Assembly (NCBI GenBank): GCA_022701365.1
Contig: JAKUHH010000040.1
Coordinates: forward strand, 372,001 to 436,000
Source: Mycocentrospora acerina
Lineage: Eukaryota; Ascomycota; Dothideomycetes; Pleosporales
Direction of reading: 5' to 3'
Length of the DNA stretch: 64,000 nucleotides
Shown here: positions 45,427 through 56,599 of the stretch, one piece after another
Layout: every line of letters starts with the position of its first letter
How positions within the stretch are numbered: position 1 is the stretch's first letter
Program-made: the position numbers and the translations under genes
The notes under the pieces: generated by a model
What the model was told of the DNA's origin: nothing
The model's input: only the letters and a program-made list of their open reading frames with translations
Databases searched by the model: none

Positions 45427-45807
45427 GATGGATGATGGATGATGGATGATGGATGATGGATGATGGATGATGGATGATGGATGATGGATGATGGATGATG
45501 GATGATGGATGATGGATGATGGATGATGGATGATGGATGATGGATGATGGATGATGGATGATGGATGATGGATGATGGATGATGGATGATGGATGATGGA
45601 TGATGGATGATGGATGATGGATGATGGATGATGGATGATGGATGATGGATGATGGATGATGGATGATGGATGATGGATGATGGATGATGGATGATGGATG
45701 ATGGATGATGGATGATGGATGATGGATGATGGATGATGGATGATGGATGATGGATGATGGATGATGGATGATGGATGATGGATGATGGATGATGGATGAT
45801 GGATGAT
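45427..45807. repeat. 7-bp tandem repeat (ggatgat), about 54 copies
   Basis: A perfect array with period 7 over 381 nt, starting 44 nt after the erdS stop. Because 7 is not a multiple of 3, all frames cycle through the same 7-residue peptide (IIHHPSS on the - strand) and stay open, so gene finders can mis-call it. No interruption is seen in the array. Confidence 0.97.
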
Positions 45808-45904
45808 ATGAGTGCATGATACCAATGGGCGTTTTTTTCTTTCATTCTTTGGCGGAGACTGGTTAATTCTTGTTTTTATCATGAGCAATGAATGTGAAAG
45901 AGAT

Positions 45905-45942
45905 AGAGAGAGAGAGTGTGTGTGTGTGTGTGTGGGTGTGTA
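45905..45942. repeat. GA/GT microsatellite
   Basis: A short (ga)n run passes into about ten gt units, then a slightly degenerate tail. Non-coding. Confidence 0.85.
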
Positions 45943-46752
45943 GGTGACAGATTGACTTGGTGACGACTTTATTGTTGTCTAGTCTTAGATGGATGGTAGT
46001 TTTGGTTCCCTAATTCAATACCCCCTCCGCTGTATAATTACTCTTTTTGGTCCCTCGCCTTCTCTTCCTCTCTCACTCCCAGGTGATTCTTCACATGCCA
46101 AAAAAATGCTCTGTTCCGGCGTGTTCCAAACGACATTGCACCGGCATGTCAAGACGGGAATCTAGTCTTATATTTGTGGGCAGTACCCATGAAAGTCTAC
46201 AGATCCACAGGTCCACAAATTTCTCACATCCAGCACTGCACAAAAAAAATGACAATGGACTTGTTGTCTGTCCCCCCTTGTATCGCACGAGACTCGGCGC
46301 GAGCGGATGGTGTTTGTCCAAGCGCCCTTGCCTTGCACGAGCCGACACACGCAAGACGGGCAAGGCGCAGGAGTAAACTCGGGGAGTTTGGGATAGCGGG
46401 GTACGGGTCGCCAAGTCATGTGGGGTCGCGGGCAGAGGAATCGGCTTTGTGGTTGAGCAATGTGCGGGCTGTGATTGGGTGGGTGCACGGAGAAGTGTGG
46501 GGTTGAGCGCTGACGTTGGCGGGGGGGGGCAGCGAGATTTTGGATGACGGGGGAGCCGGAAGTTGGTTGACGGACAGGTTGACTGAGCTGGACTGAACTG
46601 GATGGCTTGGTTGATTTGGAAGACGGTGGATAATATACATACATAACATGTATAAAGACTGCCCGTCTTCTTGCCCTTGAGAGTCACATACTCACCACCG
46701 CGATATACACACACACACGCGCACCCATCATCCTCCTTCAACAGCAACAACA

Positions 46753-48472
46753 ATGGCGCTCGAAGTGCTGTTTACGCCTTACACCCTCCTCCTACTCCCC
46801 ATCCTGTACTTTGTGCTGCCCTACCTGCGCAACTGGAGCATCCGCGACGTGCCCGCCCCATTCCCTGCCGCCTTTTCCAATCTCTGGCTGCTGTGGCAGG
46901 CGCGCAAGGGCACGCGCTATTTGGCAGTGCACGCGCAGCACCAGAAGCACGGCGTGTTTGTTAGGATTCAGCCGCACCATGTTAGTGTGGCAGATGATGC
47001 GGCGATTCCCATTGTGTATGGGCATGGGAATGGGTTTTTGAAGAGGTGAGATTTGAAACTTTTTTTTTTCTCTAGGGAATTTCATTTATCCATCTACGCT
47101 CTCTCCCTGGAGTGAACTCTACCGAATTGAGTTGAACTGACATGGCAAATAGTGAATACTACGATGCTTTCGTCTCCATTCGTCGCGGCCTCTTCAACAC
47201 ACGCGACCGTGCTGAGCACACCCGCAAGCGCAAGACGGTTGCGCACACCTTTTCGGCCAAGTCTGTCGGCCAGTTTGAGCAGTACATGCATGGCAACCTC
47301 GAGGAACTGCAGCGGCAGTGGGACCAGCGCGCCGACACAATGAAGGGCGCGTACTACCAGATGGACGCACTGAACTGGTTCAACTACCTCGCTTTTGACG
47401 TCATTGGCGACCTGGCGTTTGGCGCCCCGTTTGGCATGCTGGCAAAGGGAAGGGATGAGGCCGAGGTGCAGCAGAGCAAGGGTGCAAAGCCGACGTATGC
47501 TCCTGCGATTGAGGTGTTGAATCGGAGGGGTGAGGTTTCTGGGTGAGTTTGCTCCTTGTGCCATTCACACTTGTCTTTTGTTACCCGCACTTTGTCCTTG
47601 TCGGCAAATGAGAATATAATTCAGAAGGCTAATAATACCATTATAGAACAATCGGCTGCCTCCCCCAAATCAAGCCCTACGCAAAATACTTCCCAGACCC
47701 CTTTTTCAGCCAGGGCATGAAGGCCATTCAAGATCTCGCCGGCATCGCCATCGCACGGGTAAACAAGCGTCTGGAAAACCCCTCAGACCGCGTCGACCTC
47801 CTCGCACGCCTCATGGAAGGCCGCGACGAAAACGGCAACAAGCTCGGGCGCGAGGAACTCACCGCCGAAGCCCTCACGCAACTCATCGCCGGCTCAGACA
47901 CAACCTCCAACACTTCATGCGCACTGCTCTACCACTGCCTCGCAACCCCGCACGTCATCCCAAAACTCACCCGTGAACTCGACGCCGCGCTGCCCAACGC
48001 ATCCGCCGTGCCCACCTTTGCCCAAGTCAAGGACCTCCCTTACCTCGACGCCGTCATCAAGGAAACAATGCGCATCCACAGCACCTCCTCGCTCGGACTA
48101 CCACGCATGATCCCCCCAGGCCCCGGCATAACCATCAGCGGCCGCCACTTCCCGCAGGGCACCGTCCTCAGCGTCCCAGCCTACACCATGCACCACAGCA
48201 AAGAAATCTGGGGCCCCGACGCCGACGAGTTCCGCCCGGAGCGCTGGGAGAAGCTGACGGACCGCCAAAAGGGCGCGTTTATTCCTTTTAGCTACGGGCC
48301 TCGCGCCTGTGTGGGCAGAAACGTTGCTGAGATGGAGTTGGCGCTCATTGTTAGCACCACTTTTAGGCGGTACGAGTTTGAGCTTAGGCAGGGCGAGATG
48401 GAGACACGAGAGGGGTTTTTGAGGAAGCCCCTGGCGTTGGAGGTGGGCATGAGGAAGAGGTCGGATATTTGA
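46753..48472 (+). CDS. bphA: Benzoate 4-monooxygenase, cytochrome P450 CYP53
   Basis: Membrane-bound P450 that para-hydroxylates benzoate to 4-hydroxybenzoate, the entry step of the fungal beta-ketoadipate route; needs P450 reductase. Three exons, 46753-47045, 47153-47542 and 47647-48472, give 502 residues. Family marks: a hydrophobic N-terminal anchor (TPYTLLLLPILYFVLPYL), NWSIRDVPAPFPAAFSNLW, SIRRGLFNTRDRAEHTRKR, the I-helix AGSDTTSN (about 308), the K-helix ETMR (about 366), and the haem loop FSYGPRACVGRNVAEMEL with its cysteine at about 449. These agree with CYP53A. It detoxifies benzoate-type plant and preservative compounds in other fungi; here that is inferred. Confidence 0.93.
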
Positions 48473-49149
48473 GGGGATGACGATGATGATGATGACGATG
48501 ATTATGATGATGAATAGAGAAGGAAGGCAATGTGTAAAAGAGGGATATGTAATATTCATCTTTTGACTTTTTTTTCATTTTTGTAAAAAATATATACACT
48601 GTTTTTTGAGGAAGGGAGGGGGGAATTTCCAATCTTTAAGGGAAAAAGGAATGAGAGGAGAATTGGAGAATAGACAGAGAGAAAGAGAACGATTAGACCT
48701 GACCTGACCTTGTGCTCCAAATCAAATTTTTTTAAAAAAAAAATGAATAAATCTTTCAAAGCTACAAAAAATGCAATAATATAAGAATGCCATGCCATGC
48801 CATGCCCTGATATCTTCTTCTTCCCTTTTCTTCTTCTTCTTCTTCTTCTTTTTCTTCTTCTTCTTTTTCTTCTTCTTTTTCTTCTTCTTCTTTTTCTTCT
48901 TCTTTTTCTTCTTCTTGTCTCTCTTCTCTTCTCCTGCTAATCTCTTTCCTTTTCACTCACTCACTCACTCACTCCAAACAAAGCCACAATCACAATCACA
49001 ATCATAAACAAAACAAGAGCAAAACAAGAGCAAAACAATCAAAATCAAATCATCCACCTCCCCAACCGTCTAAATAATTTTTCTCACACTCTCTCACACA
49101 ACAAGGGGAAAAACTCCAAAAAAACTCCAAAAAAAACTCCAAAATCCTG

Positions 49150-49239
<90 letters not shown>

Positions 49240-49608
49240 AAAAGTCGCCTAAACGATTTTTTTGTTAGAAAGTAAAGCAAAGGTAAAGCAAAGGTATATG
49301 TAATGTGTGTGTAAAATAAAATAAAAAGAGAGAAAGAGAAAGAGAAAGAGCAGAAATTATGCCCTGCACAGACATACATGCATGCATGCATGCAAGATCG
49401 AGTGATGTGAAAACATGCAGATTTGTGAGAAGAGAGAAAGAAAGAAAGAAAGAAAGAAGCGAGGGAAAAAAAAGAAAAAAGAAAAGAAAAGAAAAGAAAA
49501 AGAGGACGGGCATCCGTCTATACACTGCCGTCGTCGATGTCGTCGTGGTCATCATCATCATCGTCGTGGTCGTGGTCGTGGTCATCATCACCGTCATCAT
49601 CATCATTA
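48473..49608. repeat. Cluster of simple-sequence repeats between convergent genes
   Basis: Within 1.1 kb lie a (gat)-type run at 48475-48510, a (ttc)-type tract at 48815-48917, (actc)n near 48957-48974, a (ca)41 run at 49154-49235, (gaaa)n at 49432-49500 and a cat/cgt trinucleotide run at 49525-49610. The CYP53 and WD40 genes end on either side. Open frames over these runs are artefacts of composition. Confidence 0.9.
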
Positions 49609-51537
49609 TTATATGATGAGGTGACGCATGTCCATATTCCGTCTCTGGCGCTCTACATCCCCGCACAGCACCCGGGGATGGCTGTTGAGCTCTTCGTCGT
49701 ACATCCAGTCGCTCATCAACTCCTCTCTTCTAGAACTAGAACTAGAACTAGAAGTAGTAGTCTGCATGGATCGCTGGCGTGGACCTCGCTCTGCGCCCGT
49801 CCTGTCGAGTTGGACAATGCCCCCGAACCGGCGTTCTCCATTGGCAACAAACAGCGACTGGCCATCGGGCGTGAATGCAACGCCGCCAAGCGGGCCAAAA
49901 AAGTCAAAGACCTGTTTGGACTTGAACGTCTGCGCATCGATTATGTTGACATAATCGTCGGCTTCGGCAGCAACAAGAACACGCGGTCCAGAGCCAATGG
50001 GTGAGAAGCGAAGAGAGCGGGGAATGCTGAGTTCGCTTGCAATGACCGCAATGGGTTTCTTCCACAGTCGTGCATCCCAGACGGCAATGGTTGAGTCCTG
50101 GGCTGCAGTAGCCACGTGGATGCCGTCGTCCGCCCAGGCGCACGCAAACGCGTCGTCGACATGCGAACTCAGTGTTTCAAAAGGCTGGCCCGTCTCGGCG
50201 TTGGTGATGAGTGTCTCCTGGAAGTCGCCCACCACAACACGCATGCGACCGTCGGGACTCGTGGCCGCGCAGTTGACTGCGGCTGGGTAGAGGAAAGAAT
50301 GTGTAAATGTGTTGGTGGCGCAATCCAATATTTGTAATCGGTGATCGTTTGAGCAAAAGACCGCCTGTGGAGAATATGTTGTGCGGGACTCGAAGAGATG
50401 CAGGTTATTAACAATCCTTGATTTCGTGTCCACGGCGAAATCAGATATCTGGCCAAAGGTGCACGGCGATCCATAGGCGGATGAGAGATTAGTGATGCTG
50501 TATTCGCCTTCAAACGCGCCCGCAACCAGTACGTTGTCAGCGGCAGCAATGGTTGTGACGGAGCCATCTGGAGCCATGCGCCTGCTCAGATCTACAATGG
50601 CATCGGCAGGGGCACCGGTCGCATCTGTGCGGAGTACCCTGTGGCCCACCGCATAAAAGATGTCATTTCTGGACGTCGACGCTATGACGTTCCGGAGTTG
50701 AAAATGCGGAAAGAATGCACGGTGCGCTGTAAAGTTGCCCTTGAAGGAGAAGAAGTTGTCGGTGCTTGGTGTTGGACCAATCTTCTTTCGGACTTCCTTG
50801 AGACTTGAGGGCAGCTTCTCTTTTTCGTACTCGACTCGCTTTGCTCGAACGGCTGAACGCTCCGTATTCCGGGCCACCCAGTCGATGCCTTGAAAGTCGT
50901 ATGCATCCCCTATTACATCGTCCCCGGTGATGACGGCTGGAACCTGGACAAGGTCGAGTCCGGGAACCGTGGGCTTCTTGGCGGTGAGATAGTGGAAGAA
51001 CGAGGTGATGGGGGCAAAGGAGCCTTTGTCTTGGATGCTCAGATGGACCTCGGAGAGGGTAGGAGGTGGCTCCAGCGGGAGCGAATGGTCAATGCCCATC
51101 ATGTATGCAATATCATACGGCGCAGGAGCAAAGGGATTGGCGTAGTAGAAAAAGGCCGTAGATTCAGCAGGATCGGGTACGGCGCTCGGCACAATGTGTG
51201 CGGAGGGCGGGTGGAGGTGTGCCATGGCAGACTGGTGCACGGCGAGTGCTGTGTCGGAGTGCTGCGTGTCTAGCGCGAGCGACTCTGCAAGCTGGTGTTC
51301 GTCTACTAAAGATACTCCTCCGGTGTAATCATCGTCCTCGACCGCCTCTTCATGTTCCTCGTAGCTGGTGGACGGTCTGCTGTCTGAGAGCGTGGCTAGT
51401 GCAAGGGCGGCGGCAATGGCAGGGCTAGCGTGGGTTGTGTGAGCAGGTGAGGTGGTCGTGGATGGGGACGTGGACGTGGTGACGTTGTTTGGTGGCGTGG
51501 TGTAGCCGTCGTAGTCATGCTGTCCCGACAAGTCCAT
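49609..51537 (-). CDS. WD40-repeat protein with DUF2415
   Basis: Intronless, 642 residues, start MDLSGQHDYDGY. The N-terminal ~150 residues are disordered and Ser/Thr-rich. The rest contains WD-like blades (IHVATAAQDSTIAVWDARLW is the clearest, with a conserved Trp-Asp pair), a stretch before them (YDFQGIDW) and the C-terminal DUF2415 segment (FFGPLGGVAFTPDGQSLFVA). Function of the fungal DUF2415 proteins is unknown. The frame is open upstream to 51732, but that part starts without ATG and is low-complexity. The stop sits directly against the trinucleotide repeat cluster. Confidence 0.87.
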   Translation of the reverse strand: MDLSGQHDYDGYTTPPNNVTTSTSPSTTTSPAHTTHASPAIAAALALATLSDSRPSTSYEEHEEAVEDDDYTGGVSLVDEHQLAESLALDTQHSDTALAVHQSAMAHLHPPSAHIVPSAVPDPAESTAFFYYANPFAPAPYDIAYMMGIDHSLPLEPPPTLSEVHLSIQDKGSFAPITSFFHYLTAKKPTVPGLDLVQVPAVITGDDVIGDAYDFQGIDWVARNTERSAVRAKRVEYEKEKLPSSLKEVRKKIGPTPSTDNFFSFKGNFTAHRAFFPHFQLRNVIASTSRNDIFYAVGHRVLRTDATGAPADAIVDLSRRMAPDGSVTTIAAADNVLVAGAFEGEYSITNLSSAYGSPCTFGQISDFAVDTKSRIVNNLHLFESRTTYSPQAVFCSNDHRLQILDCATNTFTHSFLYPAAVNCAATSPDGRMRVVVGDFQETLITNAETGQPFETLSSHVDDAFACAWADDGIHVATAAQDSTIAVWDARLWKKPIAVIASELSIPRSLRFSPIGSGPRVLVAAEADDYVNIIDAQTFKSKQVFDFFGPLGGVAFTPDGQSLFVANGERRFGGIVQLDRTGAERGPRQRSMQTTTSSSSSSSRREELMSDWMYDEELNSHPRVLCGDVERQRRNMDMRHLII

Positions 51538-52821
51538 CGAATGCGTGCGTTGCAGCAGCAGCGACGGCAACGGCAACGGCAACGGTGATGGCGACGGCAA
51601 CGAGCTCGGGGCGCAACAAGGCGCGGGGGGACGCGGCAGACAGGAGCGGCGACTGCTATGCAGGGCGCATTGGACAAACGCAGAGGCAGTCGCGACGGCA
51701 GGAGGGAAGGCAGGCAATGCGGAGGAATACACTGCCTAGAGGCGGGATTGGCTGCGGAAGCGTTGGGCTGCAGGACGGTCAGCGCCCACGAACGTGAACC
51801 ATCAGGCGAGGCGGCGACAGCGACGGCTGCATCTGCGTCTGCGTCTGCATCTGCATCTGCGCCGGCGCCGGGCGGCCGACTGCACTCACCTCTGGCTTGC
51901 ACCGTCGACGGCGTCGTGTGTGGCAGTGTCGAGGAGTCGTCTAGGTAGTCTAGAGCCGGGCACGGGCAAAGGGGCGGCGGCGGCGGGCGGGAGAGCAGCC
52001 CACCCAGCAACTCGCGCCGTTCCCCAGATCCCCAGGCCTCGCCGTGAGATCGCTGTCCCACGCACCGTCGTCGGCCAGGGTTAAGCGGCCAGCCCAGCAT
52101 GCCCCTCGACGGCGGCCCGTCGCACTGTCGTCAAAGGCCCGTCAACGGCCTCTGGATGACGAGAGACGGACGAGGGGGGGGGGAGAGCGGGGGCTGCCAG
52201 CACGACAGCAACGTTCCCCAACTGCACTCGTCGTCCCAAGAGCCACAGCCCGGGGAGGCCTGCCTGCGCAACCACGCTTCATTCGCTCCACGCACCAAAC
52301 GTGCCACTGTCCCTCGCTCCATCAGGACTGACAGCTTATCGGCGCTCGCTTCCTGACACCTTGTCCCCCCTTCCAGGCCTTGTGCTTCTGTGACACCCCT
52401 TCTGCATCACTGCATTCTCGTCTTGACCCCTTGGCTGTGGGCTCCTCCCCCGCTGGCACTCCACGACATCACGCCACACACGACATCATCTCCCGCGCCC
52501 GCTTGGCTTCGCGAGGCATGCATTTCACGCAAAATGTCCTCGCAAGCCGCCCAGAACCGGCAAGTGGTCGAGAAAAGTCCAATATGATCTTCTGGGAGAA
52601 TAATTACTACGGCTTCCAGCCCTACATACGTCGCTGTCTAATCGATCTTCAAACCATCCCATTTTAGTAATAGTAGCATAAGAGTGAGAAACAAAAACTA
52701 TTATGCCCTAGTAATGTAGTAAGAAGAGACGTGGTGCAATCCGTCATCCTCTCCCTTCCCACACTGGCAATCCAAAACATGCCCGCTCTTACGCCATGCC
52801 GCACTTCATCGCAACAAGAGA
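51538..52821. other. Intergenic region (1.3 kb), GC-rich
   Basis: Upstream of the WD40 gene and downstream of the chitin synthase gene, both on the - strand. Contains a gcatct/gcgtct hexamer-like run at 51822-51862 and G-rich runs. No gene supported; open frames in GC-rich parts occur on both strands. Confidence 0.5.
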
Positions 52822-55800
52822 TTAGTTGTCATAGTAAGGCTCGTACCCTTGCTGCTGCTGCTGCTGTTGTTGTTGATGCTGTGGCCACCCACCTGCCGAC
52901 GTCGTTTGCTGTGACCACCCGCCGCCTGTCTTAAGTCTCCGCTCTGTTGGAGGCCCAACGTCAGTAACAAGTCTATTGCCAAGGGGGAAAAGGGAACTTT
53001 CTCACCTGCTTCAAAATCATGCCATCGTCGCATCGTAATCTTGCTACTGTCAAACTCGCCCTCATACTCCAGTCCAGCCTTCTTCGTCTTCTCCCCTGCC
53101 GTCTTCCGCGTGTCGCCCCAGCTGAAATCGTCAAACTTCCAGAACGCGTACGTCGGGAGCACAAAGTTCCAGACGGGGAGCGACAGAAGATAGACAAACA
53201 TCCATGCAACATACACCCACTTGTGCGCAGTCACCACAATCAGGAGCGCAGGCAACCCAAGAATAAGAGCAAGCAGGATGAGCGGAATGACGGGCGCTGC
53301 CGTGTTCAACACAGCCGCCTTGATCGCAATGGCAACTACACAATAATTGTCAGCATAATCTGCCATGTCAACATGGCTAAAAACAACCTACTCAAGTAAA
53401 ACGTAAACGCAATGGCGGCTGGGAGGACCAGAGTGCCTAGCAACTCAACTAGTACCACAAACTGCATACTGAAGCAAAACGTGCCACACAGATCGTTGAC
53501 TAGCACTAGCTCCATCAAGTTGTGGACTGTACTATTAATCCATCGCCTACGCTGTGACAGCAACACCTTGAACTCGTTGGGTACCGTGGTTTTGCAAACC
53601 GCCTGTGGCACAAACACCTGCTTCCGCTTAGGGAATGTCTTGAGCATCAGCGTCGAAAGGTACCGATCCTCGCCCAATAGTAGCAGATTCTTCTTGTGTA
53701 ATGTGTCGACCACGTTCTCCGAGTAGTGCTCCACCACGTCTGGATTGGCTAGGATCGGAACCCAGTAGTTCTGTCCGCCCTTGGGCGCCTTGATGCGATA
53801 CATGCAGAAACATCCTGGAAGACAGGTGACACCACCAAACACAGACTCAAACGACTTTGCCAAGTGGTGCGAGATGAAGTACTCAAACACCTGAATCATC
53901 GAAACCCACGAATCTCGTTTATTGGCAATCTTGGTCTCGCCACAAAGACCCATGATTTCGGGGTCCATGACCATGGCTGAGACCATGTGTGTCAAACTGT
54001 CGGGGAACACCTTTGTGTCAGCGTCCACCATGAGCACAATCTCGTAAAAATCGGGGGATATGCCAGTAATCTTCCAGATACCATTGAACATCTCAAACTC
54101 AAGCTCCGTCATACGTTCGTCAAACATGACCTTCTGCAAGAAAGACATGAGAATGATCTGACTATCGCGCTTGCCACGGTTACCTGCCTTTGACTTGTGG
54201 TGTTCATCCGGAGTTCCGCACTTGACCACAACCATCATTGGTACACGTTGCTGCTTGTCTGCCGCAATACGGCTATCCTCGCCGTAGCTGTAGTATCCAG
54301 AGTAGATTTTGGCCATGTTGTGTCGCTTGGAACCGCTGGCAACTGCAACATACGAGTAAGGTTGCACCTCATGAGGTAGGACGGCGTGGTCTTTCATCAT
54401 CCCGAGACAGATCTCGGGCGTCGTCAGATCTTCGCCTTCACCCTTGATCATGCCATCACAAATAACCAAGATCAGCTTGTGGCTGTTCGGATACTCCGTC
54501 GTAGCAATCGAGTCTAGTGTGGTTCGCAGACCTTCAGCACCCTCCGAGTAGGCAGTGACCAAGCAAATCGTGTGCGCCAACGGGTATCCAAAAGGCTTCC
54601 ATTCGGGGGGTGGCTGAGGAACGACCGCATCGTGAATAAAGCCAGCTGGTCCCGGTCCTTCAGTATCGCCACCGACACTGGAATGACGGTTCTTTTCCGT
54701 GTTTCCAGAGAGAAACAAGCTTGACCGGGATTCTTGCCCTGCGTCATACGCTGGGAGTGTACCGTGACTCGCGTTCAATTTGCTGTACATGCCGTTGTTG
54801 GGGCGGGAAGAGTTGCTTTGGCTTGTCATCGTTGTCGGTGGGGCGCGATTCTTGGCCGACTTCTCCATGGCGTAGGGACTGGTAAATCTTGATGTCGAGG
54901 GTAGGAAGACACTGCCACGCTTGCTGGAACGGTCCGGTCCTGCAGCTGTGTCCATGAGCTTAGGCGGCGGGCGGTAGATGTCGTCACTCCATTCCTCAAT
55001 CTCTTGCTTGCGCTGCTTGGAGTCTACTTTGCCCGAAGGTGTCTTTGAAGCACCATACTTCCTGCTGAGGAACCATTGGAATGTCAGGGCAAGAACGAAT
55101 TTTGCCACAACCACGGACAGAATGAAAATCAACGAAATATAGAGCACAACCTTGGAAGCAATGCAACCAATGCTCTCCGTGTCAATGGTTCCAACCTTGA
55201 TAGTCTCGGTGAAGCAGCGAGCGACTTGCTTCTCATAGCTTGAAGAGTACGCGCGAGTAACATCGATTCCTCGCACGGAGGGATTCTGCCGTATTTCGTC
55301 AAAGATATTCGGAACATCCACCTGGGTCCTGTTGAAGAAATCCAGAAGATTCAGGTCTAAAACGTCTCCACCCCAGACCATTAGATTGCGGGAACTATTC
55401 CGGATGTCATCCCAAGTGAAGTAAACGTCGCCGGCATTCCTCAATCCATAAAAGGCATTACGAGCATTGTCCGATGTATGGCACTGGTATCCATTATATT
55501 CATAAAAGGTGGTGTTGGGCTTGCTTGAACCGTCCTGCTTGAAAACTTGGCAAGGAAAGTACCAGGCAAGGTTACCATTGCCGCTAGTTGGAATCCCAGC
55601 GTTGTTCTTTTGCGTGATGAGTCCTTTGCAAGCCCCGTTGACGTTTTGGAACAAAAAACTGCCGTCCTGGCCGCCGTAGGGAAGATCGAAGACTACGTTT
55701 GCGCCAGCAGGAACATTTCGTGCGAGAGGGTGCTTGGATTGAGCTAGATCGTAGGCCTTTCCGTGGAACACCATGTAGCCTCTGTCAACATTGTTGGCCT

Positions 55801-56599
55801 TGAGGCGTGCGTTGCCAGTAGACGGACAGACGGTCTCGGTGAATCCAAAAGTGATGTAACCGACAAATGTCATGATTACGAGGATAATGCTGATAAGTCC
55901 AATCTTTTCCCTCCATGCACGCTGCTGCGCCTTGTGTGGCATTCCGAACCATTTCATAATGGCGCCTGGTGCCCAGAAGGTAACCACCGAGCAGTAGACG
56001 GTCCACAGGCTGGGCGGACGCAGATTGTCCCTCTCCTTTTGGCGCTGCTTCTCGGCATTCTCCATGGTTTTGCTGCGGGTCAGTCGGCGGTCCACACGCG
56101 ACTCTTCGTCCAGCGGAGCCTGCTTGTCGTGATAGCCTCCTCCAGAGGCATTGCGCAGATGCGGCGGCTTCAAGTCGGTAGCGTCTGAGCTGACGGTTTC
56201 AGCCTCCATGTAGTCTTCCATGATTGGGTCGTTGCCGGTCGTCGATGGCCGGACGGGCATTCTCTGGGCGTGTTTGCGGTAGTGATAGTTGGGGTGGTCT
56301 GGGGTCATTCGCTGCCGCTCTGGCCGGATCAGGCTGCGCTTTCTGCCCAGTTCTGGCCCTGGTGTTGTCTGGGGGCCCCGCATAATGGGATCGCGCTCCA
56401 TGGGCACCGGCGTACCTGGCGACGGAAGTGGCCGGGCATATGGCTGTGTCCCGCTCTTGCTGCGTGTACGGCCGTGCGATCGCGGGTGCTCAGCATCGGA
56501 GGTCCGGCGGCGGCGCGAGGGCGATTTGGGTGATTCATGATGGCTGCGACGGTCGTCATGTCGCCGGGTGGACGGGTCAGGCCGCTGCGGCAGAGACAT
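52822..56599 (-). CDS. chsD: Chitin synthase, class IV (Chs3 type)
   Basis: Plasma-membrane glycosyltransferase making chitin from UDP-GlcNAc. Three exons, 56599-53392, 53335-53006 and 52943-52822, give 1219 residues, normal for class IV. N terminus: about 180 basic, disordered residues; then helices ([33 protein letters not shown]) and a further one near 483 ([18 protein letters not shown]). The catalytic domain shows [35 protein letters not shown] (about 977) and the hallmark QRRRW (about 1015), followed by the multi-helix end. The last exon encodes a Gln run and ends in GYEPYYDN. An alternative start at 56671 adds 24 unlikely residues. It is divergent from its probable activator gene (SKT5). 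Confidence 0.95.

Larger units (their letters stand above)
45384..46752. other. Intergenic region, repeat-rich, upstream of CYP53
   Basis: Begins with the erdS 3' flank and the 7-bp tandem array, then a GA/GT microsatellite, then about 750 nt of unique sequence that should include the CYP53 promoter. Long open frames on the - strand here are produced by the repeat and are not genes. Confidence 0.6.

Noticed and set aside
44709..45845. Long open frame on the - strand (378 codons) with repeated IIHHPSS peptide
   Set aside because: Half is the 7-bp repeat read as protein and the rest is the antisense of the erdS coding region.
49359..49624. Frames over the GAAA and cat/cgt tracts
   Set aside because: Low-complexity translations (poly-Lys, poly-Ile/Val) of microsatellite DNA.
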